A DNA stretch of 40,329 nucleotides, from NCBI RefSeq assembly GCF_001039045.1, contig NZ_LFEE01000007.1, positions 1-40,329 on the forward strand, read 5' to 3'. Below are positions 33,916 through 40,329 of the stretch, piece after piece (position 1 is the first letter of the stretch; each line of letters begins with the position of its first letter). The stretch comes from Lactiplantibacillus herbarum (GTDB lineage: Bacteria > Bacillota > Bacilli > Lactobacillales > Lactobacillaceae). The position numbers were made by a program, and so were the translations under genes. The notes under the pieces are model-generated. The model had not been told where the DNA came from. It saw nothing but the letters and a program-made list of their open reading frames with translations, and did no database searches.

Positions 33916-36771
33916 TTGGCAAATGATAAAATCGTCATTCATGGGGCGCGTGCCCATAATTTAAAAGATATTGATGTGACCATTCCACGGGATAAGCTGG
34001 TTGTCATTACCGGTTTATCTGGTTCCGGTAAGAGTTCACTGGCGTTTGATACGCTGTATGCGGAGGGGCAACGACGCTACGTTGAGAGCCTTTCTGCGTA
34101 TGCCCGCCAATTTTTGGGCCAAATGCAAAAGCCTGATGTGGATTCAATCGATGGTTTGAGTCCCGCAATTTCAATCGATCAAAAGACTACTTCTAAAAAC
34201 CCCCGTTCAACGGTGGGGACGGTTACTGAAATTAACGATTATTTACGGTTATTGTGGGCGCGTGTTGGGCAACCGATCTGTCCCAACGACGGGACTTTAA
34301 TCGCTAGCCAGACGGTTGAACAGATGGTTGACCGGGTGCAAAAGCAACCTGAACGGACTAAGTTACAGATCTTGTCACCAATTGTTCGCCAGAAGAAGGG
34401 TGAACATAAAAAAGTCTTTGAAAAGATCAAACGTGAAGGCTTTGTTCGGGTACGAGTTGATGGTGAGATTCATGACATCAGTGAGACCTTTGAACTAGAT
34501 AAAAATAAGCAACACACAATCGAGATTGTGATCGATCGGATTGTCGTTAAACCCGGCGATCGCTCACGTTTATTCGATTCATTTGAAGCTGCGTTACGTT
34601 TGAGTGGCGGTTATGCGATTGCAGACGTGATTGGTGGCGAACCACTATTATTCTCAGAACACTATGCTTGTCCGGTCTGCGGTTTTACCGTTGGTGAGCT
34701 TGAACCACGATTGTTCTCATTCAACGCCCCTCAAGGCGCTTGTCCAGACTGTGAAGGTTTGGGGATGAAGCTCGAAGTTGACGAAGATTTAGTAGTCCCT
34801 GATAAGAGTTTGCCGCTAGCTGAAGGGGCCTTAGCACCTTGGAATCCTATCAGTTCGCAGTATTATCCAGAACTACTCAAGCAGGCCTGTGACCAGCTGG
34901 ATATTCCAATGGATGTGCCATTTGAAGACCTATCACGTGCGGATCAGAAAACGGTCTTATATGGTTCTGATGGTAAGGAATTCCACTTCCATTACCAAAA
35001 TGACTTCGGTGGCGTTCGTGATGTGGATGCGGTTTTTGAAGGGGTTATTAATAACGTCGATCGTCGTTACCGCGAAACTAACAGTGACTTCACACGCGAT
35101 GTGATGCGTAAGTACATGACCGAATTAACTTGTCAGACTTGTCACGGTTTCCGGTTGAACCGTAAAGCATTGTCCGTTAAAGTCGGTGGTGAACACATCG
35201 GGATGGTCTCAGACTTGGCCATTGGTAAGGAATTAGACTTTTTCAACGACTTACAGCTTTCTGAACAGAGCTTGATGATTGCCAAACCTATCCTCAAGGA
35301 GATTCAGGATCGGTTGTCCTTCTTACAAAACGTTGGTTTAGCTTACTTAACGTTGAGTCGTTCAGCACGAACGCTTTCTGGTGGGGAAGCGCAACGAATT
35401 CGCTTAGCTACCCAGATTGGTTCTAACCTGTCAGGGGTACTCTACATCCTAGATGAACCTTCTATTGGACTACATCAACGCGATAATGATCGTCTAATCG
35501 GTTCACTCAAAAAGATGCGTGACTTAGGGAACACGTTAATCGTCGTTGAACATGATGAAGATACGATGCGGGCTGCAGATTACATCGTGGATATTGGCCC
35601 GGGTGCCGGTGAAAACGGTGGTGAAGTCATGGCAGCCGGAACACCTAAACAGGTTGCCCGTTCACGTAAGTCATTGACGGGTCAATACCTAGCTGGCAAA
35701 CGGTTTATCCCGCTACCTGAACATCGTCGTGAAGGTAACGGTAAGAAGATCCGGATTACCGGCGCGGCCGAAAATAACCTCAAGGGGATCGATGTTGATT
35801 TCCCACTTGGTGAATTCGTAGTTGTAACTGGGGTCTCTGGTTCTGGTAAATCAACTTTAGTGAACGATGTCCTCAAACGGGTGTTAGCTCAGAAGTTGAA
35901 TAATAACTCAGAAAAGCCTGGTAAATATAAGAGTGTCAGTGGTGTTAAGAATATTGAACGTTTAGTTAATATTGACCAGAGTCCAATTGGGCGGACACCA
36001 CGGAGTAATCCGGCAACGTATACTGGCGTCTTCGACAATATTCGTGAATTATTTGCACAGACGAATGAAGCTAAGTTACGGGGTTACCAAAAGGGCCGCT
36101 TTAGTTTTAATACTAAGGGTGGTCGCTGTGAAGCCTGTCATGGTGATGGAATCTTGAAGATCGAAATGAACTTCTTACCAGATGTCTTCGTGCCATGTGA
36201 AGTCTGTCATGGTAAGCAGTATAATTCTGAAACCTTGGAAGTTGAATACAAGGGGAAGAACATTGCGGATGTCCTGAAGATGACGGCTTCTGAAGCAGTG
36301 AAATTCTTCGAACCAATTCCTAAGATTCGTCGGAAACTACAGACGTTAGTTGACGTTGGCCTTGGTTACGTTAAATTAGGTCAACCAGCAACGACCTTAT
36401 CAGGTGGGGAAGCGCAACGGATGAAGTTGGCTTCTGAACTGCATAAGCAACAAGCTGGTAAGAACTTCTATATCTTGGATGAACCTACTACTGGATTGCA
36501 TAGTGAAGATATTCGCCGTTTGATTGGTGTGTTAGCTCGCTTAGTGGATGCTGGAAATACTGTTCTGATTATTGAACATAATCTAGATGTGATTAAATCT
36601 GCCGATTATTTGATTGATTTAGGTCCAGAAGGTGGCGACGGTGGTGGTACGGTTGTTGCTACTGGGACACCAGAACAGATTGCGGAAGTCGCTGAGAGTT
36701 ATACGGGCCAGTATCTCAAGCCGGTCTTAGAACGTGATTTGGCTCGTCAGGAATCCGCACCTGCTAAATAA
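33916..36771 (+). CDS. uvrA: Excinuclease ABC subunit A
   Basis: DNA-damage recognition ATPase that loads UvrB. 951 residues from TTG 33916 behind AGAGGAGG. Two ABC modules: Walker [10 protein letters not shown] (about 31-39) and GVSGSGKST (about 640), signatures [12 protein letters not shown] and [12 protein letters not shown]. The zinc modules are CPVC..CPDC (about 252-280) and CEAC..CEVC (about 738-765). No intrinsic terminator is seen before luxS, so some read-through is possible. Confidence 0.98.
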   Translation: MANDKIVIHGARAHNLKDIDVTIPRDKLVVITGLSGSGKSSLAFDTLYAEGQRRYVESLSAYARQFLGQMQKPDVDSIDGLSPAISIDQKTTSKNPRSTVGTVTEINDYLRLLWARVGQPICPNDGTLIASQTVEQMVDRVQKQPERTKLQILSPIVRQKKGEHKKVFEKIKREGFVRVRVDGEIHDISETFELDKNKQHTIEIVIDRIVVKPGDRSRLFDSFEAALRLSGGYAIADVIGGEPLLFSEHYACPVCGFTVGELEPRLFSFNAPQGACPDCEGLGMKLEVDEDLVVPDKSLPLAEGALAPWNPISSQYYPELLKQACDQLDIPMDVPFEDLSRADQKTVLYGSDGKEFHFHYQNDFGGVRDVDAVFEGVINNVDRRYRETNSDFTRDVMRKYMTELTCQTCHGFRLNRKALSVKVGGEHIGMVSDLAIGKELDFFNDLQLSEQSLMIAKPILKEIQDRLSFLQNVGLAYLTLSRSARTLSGGEAQRIRLATQIGSNLSGVLYILDEPSIGLHQRDNDRLIGSLKKMRDLGNTLIVVEHDEDTMRAADYIVDIGPGAGENGGEVMAAGTPKQVARSRKSLTGQYLAGKRFIPLPEHRREGNGKKIRITGAAENNLKGIDVDFPLGEFVVVTGVSGSGKSTLVNDVLKRVLAQKLNNNSEKPGKYKSVSGVKNIERLVNIDQSPIGRTPRSNPATYTGVFDNIRELFAQTNEAKLRGYQKGRFSFNTKGGRCEACHGDGILKIEMNFLPDVFVPCEVCHGKQYNSETLEVEYKGKNIADVLKMTASEAVKFFEPIPKIRRKLQTLVDVGLGYVKLGQPATTLSGGEAQRMKLASELHKQQAGKNFYILDEPTTGLHSEDIRRLIGVLARLVDAGNTVLIIEHNLDVIKSADYLIDLGPEGGDGGGTVVATGTPEQIAEVAESYTGQYLKPVLERDLARQESAPAK

Positions 36772-36777
36772 CAATTA

Positions 36778-36806
36778 TTGTGCTACACTAAGTTTTGTAA
36801 TGTAAT
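36778..36806 (+). promoter_or_regulatory. Candidate luxS promoter
   Basis: TTGTGC (36778-36783), a 17-bp spacer and TGTAAT (36801-36806), about 25 nt before the start codon. Moderate match only. Confidence 0.4.
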
Positions 36807-36831
36807 TTTAATTTAGAGGAGTTGTTTGAAT

Positions 36832-37308
36832 ATGGCTGAAGTAGAAAGTTTTGCATTAGATCATACCAAAGTTTTAGCACCCTATGTCCGTAAAATCACG
36901 GTGGAACATGGTCCTGCAGGGGACGCCATCACTAATTTTGACTTACGATTAGTTCAACCTAACGAGACTGCCATCGATACGGCGGGCTTACACACGATTG
37001 AACACATGTTAGCTGGCTTGTTGCGTGACCGGATGGACGGCGTCATTGACTGTTCACCGTTTGGTTGCCGAACTGGTTTTCATTTGATCACTTGGGGTGA
37101 ACATGACACCGTTGAAGTTGCTAAGGCGCTGAAATCCTCATTAGAATTCATTGCGGGTCCTGCTAAGTGGGAAGACGTTCAAGGAACGACTATCGACAGT
37201 TGTGGGAACTACAAGGATCACTCATTATTCTCTGCTAAAGAATGGTCAAAATTGATTCTTTCAAAAGGAATCTCATCTGACCCATTTGTCCGTAAAGTTG
37301 TTGAATAA
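36832..37308 (+). CDS. luxS: S-ribosylhomocysteine lyase LuxS
   Basis: Splits S-ribosylhomocysteine into homocysteine and DPD, the precursor of AI-2, in the activated methyl cycle. 158 residues from ATG 36832 (GAGGAG upstream). Metal ligands His54 and His58 (HTIEH) and Cys124 ([10 protein letters not shown]), with catalytic Cys79 in [10 protein letters not shown]. It is a single gene with a strong terminator. It sits between DNA repair and arginine genes, with no pfs or cysteine genes next to it. Confidence 0.97.
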   Translation: MAEVESFALDHTKVLAPYVRKITVEHGPAGDAITNFDLRLVQPNETAIDTAGLHTIEHMLAGLLRDRMDGVIDCSPFGCRTGFHLITWGEHDTVEVAKALKSSLEFIAGPAKWEDVQGTTIDSCGNYKDHSLFSAKEWSKLILSKGISSDPFVRKVVE

Positions 37309-37327
37309 TTAACTTTAACTGAAATGG

Positions 37328-37366
37328 AGCCGCCATCTGATTTACCAGATGAGCGGCTTTTTTTTT
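37328..37366 (+). terminator. Terminator of luxS
   Basis: AGCCGC-C-ATCTG pairs with CAGAT-GA-GCGGCT (small internal loop), followed by a run of nine T. Confidence 0.9.
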
Positions 37367-37431
37367 GTGGTTATTTAGACCGAATATAGATAGTTGCTGA
37401 ACTATAAAATGAGACGGAAAATACATTTACG

Positions 37432-37490
37432 TATGAATAAATGTATAAATATCCTCAAAACAAATGAATATTCCGTAAATAACGAATATT
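37432..37490 (+). promoter_or_regulatory. ARG-box cluster upstream of argG
   Basis: TATGAATAAATGTATAAA (37432-37449) fits the ArgR operator pattern TNTGNATWWWWATNCANA except at two fixed positions. Two further half sites GAATATT start at 37466 and 37484, 18 bp apart, directly before the -35. This fits cooperative ArgR binding and repression by arginine. Confidence 0.55.
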
Positions 37491-37502
37491 TTACAAAAAT
37501 AG

Positions 37503-37531
37503 TTGCATAAAGTTAAAACCGGTGGTACGAT
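37503..37531 (+). promoter_or_regulatory. argGH promoter
   Basis: TTGCAT (37503-37508), an exact 17-bp spacer and TACGAT (37526-37531). Confidence 0.65.
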
Positions 37532-37578
37532 ACTGTCATTGATAACGAAAGCAATTAATATTTGGGAGGTACATTTCA

Positions 37579-38814
37579 ATGGTCAAACAAAATGATAAAA
37601 TTATTCTCGCATATTCTGGTGGTTTAGATACATCCGTCGCAATCAGCTGGTTAAAAGATAAGGGTTACGACGTCATCGCGTGTGGTATTGATGTTGGTGA
37701 AGGTAAGGACATGGACGCCATCAAGGAAAAGGCAATTCAGTTAGGTGCCGTTGCTTCTTACATGATCGACGCAAAACAAGAATTTGCTGAAGAATACGCT
37801 TTGATCGCCTTACAAGGACATACCTTATATGAAGGTGAATATCCATTAGTTTCGGCCTTATCACGGCCATTGATCGCTAAGAAGTTAGTGACCTTAGCTA
37901 AGAAGGAACACGCCGTAGCGATTGCTCACGGTTGTACCGGTAAGGGGAATGACCAGGTTCGTTTTGAAGTGGCCATCCACGCCTTAGCCCCAGATATTAA
38001 GATTGAAGCGCCAGTTCGTGACTGGCACTGGTCACGGGAAGAAGAAATTGATTACGCTAAGGAACACAATATTCCCGTTCCAATTAAGTTAGCCAGCCCT
38101 TATTCTATTGATGAAAATCTCTGGGGCCGGGCTAATGAATGTGGGATTCTTGAAGATCCTTGGGAAGGTGCACCTGCTGATGCCTTTGATCGGACGAAAG
38201 CTTTAGCTGATACCCCAGATACCCCAACCACGGTAGAAATTACATTTGAAGCCGGCGTACCAGTTGCACTTGACGGCGAAACCCTAAACTTAGCTGATTT
38301 GATCATCAAGTTGGATAAAATCGCTGGCGAACACGGTATTGGCCGGATCGATCACATTGAAAACCGCTTAGTTGGGATCAAGTCACGTGAAGTCTATGAA
38401 GCACCCGCTGCAACTGTATTACTAAAGGCTCACAAGGATCTTGAAGATTTAACTTTTGAACGGGAATTAGCACATTTTAAACCAATTATTGAACAAAAAT
38501 TAGCTGATACGATCTATAACGGCTTATGGTTCTCACCATTAATGGATGCCATGATCGTCTTCTTGAAACAAACACAGGAAGTTGTTAACGGTGTTGTCCG
38601 GGTACAACTCTTCAAAGGGAACGTGATTACGGAAGGTCGGAAGTCACCAAATTCCTTATATGATAAGAACTTGGCAACTTATACGGCTGCTGACGAGTTT
38701 GATCAACAAGCTGCAGTTGGCTTTATCAAGCTATGGGGACTACCAACCCAAGTTAATGCTCAGGTCCAAGCTAAGGCTAAAGCCGACGCTCAAACAACCA
38801 AGGAACATGTCTAA
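37579..38814 (+). CDS. argG: Argininosuccinate synthase
   Basis: Joins citrulline and aspartate with ATP to argininosuccinate. 411 residues from ATG 37579 (GGGAGG upstream). The PP-loop is [12 protein letters not shown] (11-22), and other family motifs are [13 protein letters not shown] and [13 protein letters not shown]. The stop codon overlaps the argH start (TAATG), so both enzymes are made in step. The Ala/Lys-rich tail after about residue 395 is extra to the fold. Confidence 0.98.
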   Translation: MVKQNDKIILAYSGGLDTSVAISWLKDKGYDVIACGIDVGEGKDMDAIKEKAIQLGAVASYMIDAKQEFAEEYALIALQGHTLYEGEYPLVSALSRPLIAKKLVTLAKKEHAVAIAHGCTGKGNDQVRFEVAIHALAPDIKIEAPVRDWHWSREEEIDYAKEHNIPVPIKLASPYSIDENLWGRANECGILEDPWEGAPADAFDRTKALADTPDTPTTVEITFEAGVPVALDGETLNLADLIIKLDKIAGEHGIGRIDHIENRLVGIKSREVYEAPAATVLLKAHKDLEDLTFERELAHFKPIIEQKLADTIYNGLWFSPLMDAMIVFLKQTQEVVNGVVRVQLFKGNVITEGRKSPNSLYDKNLATYTAADEFDQQAAVGFIKLWGLPTQVNAQVQAKAKADAQTTKEHV

Positions 38815-40217
38815 TGAGTACGCAGAAGTTGTGGGGTGGCCGTTTCACTGAAACGGGTGCCAAATACGTTGATGATTTTGGAGCTTCGATTAGCTTCGAC
38901 CAGTTGCTTGCAGCTGAAGACATTACGGGTTCATTAGCACACGTTAAAATGTTGAAAAAAGCAGGCATCTTACCCGCTGAAGATGTGGACCAGATCGTGG
39001 TCGGGCTCGAAACGTTAGCGGATCGTTTAACTAAGGGTGAGTTAGAATTTTCAACGGTCAACGAAGATATTCATATGAATATTGAATCGTTGTTAACGGA
39101 TGAGATTGGCCCTGTTGCAGGGAAACTGCACACCGCGCGGTCACGGAATGATCAGGTTGCGACTGATTTTCACTTATATTTGAAACACCAATTACCACAG
39201 ATCTTAGACCGGTTACACGAATTGGAAACGGTGTTGGTCGACAAGGCAAGTGAAAACGTAGAAACGGTCATGCCAGGCTATACCCATCTGCAACACGCCC
39301 AACCAATTTCGTACGGTCACTATCTTTTGGCCTACTACCAGATGTTTAAACGGGATATGGAACGTTTTGAATTCAATATGCAACACACTGATATTTCACC
39401 ACTTGGTGCTGCGGCGTTAGCTGGAACGACTTTCCCGATTGATCGAGAATACAGTGCTGAATTGTTAGGTTTCAGTCAGGTTTATCACAATAGTTTGGAC
39501 GCCGTGTCTGATCGGGACTTTGTCTTAGAATTTCTAAGTAACGCATCGATTCTCATGATGCACCTCTCACGTTTCTGCGAGGAAATCGTGAGCTGGAGTA
39601 GCTATGAATTCAAGTACATCAGTCTCAGTGACCAATTCTCAACTGGAAGCTCGATTATGCCCCAGAAGAAGAACCCGGACATGGCAGAACTGATTCGTGG
39701 GAAATCTGGACGGGTCTACGGTAACCTGATGAGTCTGTTGACTGTCATGAAAGGGATTCCGTTGGCCTACAATAAAGATCTGCAGGAAGATAAAGAAGGG
39801 GCCTTTGATACGGTCACCACTTTATTAACCAGTTTGCACGTCTTTACCGGGATGCTGGCAACCTTGACGGTCAACGAAGATCGGATGGCCGCAGCGACGA
39901 CTAACGACTTCTCAAACGCCACAGAACTGGCTGATTACTTGGCTAGCAAGGGGATTCCGTTCCGTGAAGCACATGCGATCGTTGGTAAATTAGTCTTAGA
40001 AGGTTTGAAGACTAACCGGCCATTGCAAGATATTCCGTTGAGTGAGTATCAAGAAATCTCACCGTTGATCGAAGAAGATGTCTACCATGACCTTGATCCT
40101 AAGGTGGCCGTTGAGCGGCGCCGTTCATTAGGTGGTACTGGTTTTGATCAGATTAATCTAGAGATCAAACGTGCACAACAGCAGTTAACGAGCTACCAAT
40201 CGTTAGCTACCGATTAA
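38814..40217 (+). CDS. argH: Argininosuccinate lyase
   Basis: Cleaves argininosuccinate to arginine and fumarate. 467 residues, full length. N-terminal LWGGRFTE, then [24 protein letters not shown]-type region, and the fumarase/aspartase signature [12 protein letters not shown] carrying the catalytic Ser. It overlaps argG by 1 nt. No strong terminator is seen in the 112 nt left after it; TATCAAT..ATTGATA (40226-40245) forms a weak stem without T-run. Confidence 0.98.
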   Translation: MSTQKLWGGRFTETGAKYVDDFGASISFDQLLAAEDITGSLAHVKMLKKAGILPAEDVDQIVVGLETLADRLTKGELEFSTVNEDIHMNIESLLTDEIGPVAGKLHTARSRNDQVATDFHLYLKHQLPQILDRLHELETVLVDKASENVETVMPGYTHLQHAQPISYGHYLLAYYQMFKRDMERFEFNMQHTDISPLGAAALAGTTFPIDREYSAELLGFSQVYHNSLDAVSDRDFVLEFLSNASILMMHLSRFCEEIVSWSSYEFKYISLSDQFSTGSSIMPQKKNPDMAELIRGKSGRVYGNLMSLLTVMKGIPLAYNKDLQEDKEGAFDTVTTLLTSLHVFTGMLATLTVNEDRMAAATTNDFSNATELADYLASKGIPFREAHAIVGKLVLEGLKTNRPLQDIPLSEYQEISPLIEEDVYHDLDPKVAVERRRSLGGTGFDQINLEIKRAQQQLTSYQSLATD

Positions 40218-40329
40218 ATAATGTTATCAATTTGACCATTGATAGAGTACAGCAGGACAGAGTGTGTCATAAGGCGATCAGTTTGCGATCATTAACGGGA
40301 ATCAGGGATTATTCCGGGTTTTGGAATGG

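Noticed and set aside
37428-37494. TTTACG/TTTACA hexamers upstream of argG as a PhoP array
   Set aside because: They are not in 11-bp phase and do not sit at the right distance from the -10.
1-40329. CRISPR arrays, insertion sequences, tRNA or rRNA genes, attachment sites
   Set aside because: No regularly spaced repeats, transposase-like frames, flanking duplications or RNA-gene signatures were seen; gene order is that of a conserved chromosomal core.

Overview
The window is chromosomal core sequence of a low-GC Gram-positive lactic acid bacterium. Gene content and protein sequences (HprK, PstB pair, LuxS, SecA, Nox, VanX-like dipeptidase) look most like Lactiplantibacillus (plantarum group). 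This assignment rests on recognition, not on a database search. Genes have strong AGGAGG-type ribosome sites, several use TTG or GTG starts, and nearly every transcription unit ends in a clear intrinsic terminator. I see no insertion sequence, prophage, CRISPR array, rRNA or tRNA gene.

Layout. (1) 1-1250: an orphan phosphate-binding lipoprotein behind a PhoP-box promoter. (2) 1248-4700: a YigZ-family gene on the minus strand, then the DNA-uptake genes comFA-comFC and the ribosome hibernation factor hpf. (3) 4826-8667: secA and prfB, the latter with its programmed +1 frameshift. (4) 8735-12145: a MinJ-like membrane/PDZ gene that is split into two frames, followed by a PhoP/PhoR two-component system. 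(5) 12266-17372: a second PhoP-box promoter driving pstS-pstC-pstA-pstB-pstB-phoU. (6) 17389-22123: PspC-domain protein, YvlD-like protein, hprK, lgt, gpsA, galU. (7) 22123-25710: an EAL-domain protein (minus strand), NADH oxidase, thioredoxin reductase. (8) 25819-26963: a DUF3290-DUF421 membrane pair (minus strand). (9) 27081-30900: phosphoglucomutase, a VanX-like dipeptidase (minus strand), an MFS exporter. (10) 31047-37366: an HD-domain protein, uvrB-uvrA behind a LexA-like box, and luxS. (11) 37432-40217: argG-argH behind an ArgR-type control region.

How it fits together. PhoPR senses phosphate limitation and should act on both PhoP-box promoters, giving one high-affinity Pst transporter with two binding proteins and two ATPases, restrained by PhoU. 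GalU and Pgm together make UDP-glucose. HprK sets carbon catabolite repression, and a catabolite-repression-like site lies in the hpf promoter. Much of the order (comF, hpf, secA, prfB, minJ-like, pspC/yvlD/hprK/lgt, uvrBA) echoes one conserved neighbourhood in Bacillus subtilis.

The most notable points are the two PhoP-box promoters with identical 11-bp phasing, the frame-split MinJ-like gene placed directly in front of phoPR, the lack of a lipobox in the operon-encoded PstS, a VanX-like enzyme with Asp at a zinc-ligand His position, an SOS-type promoter followed by a terminator hairpin before uvrB, and palindromes overlapping the control regions of pspC and trxB. I found no convincing wholly new multi-gene system.
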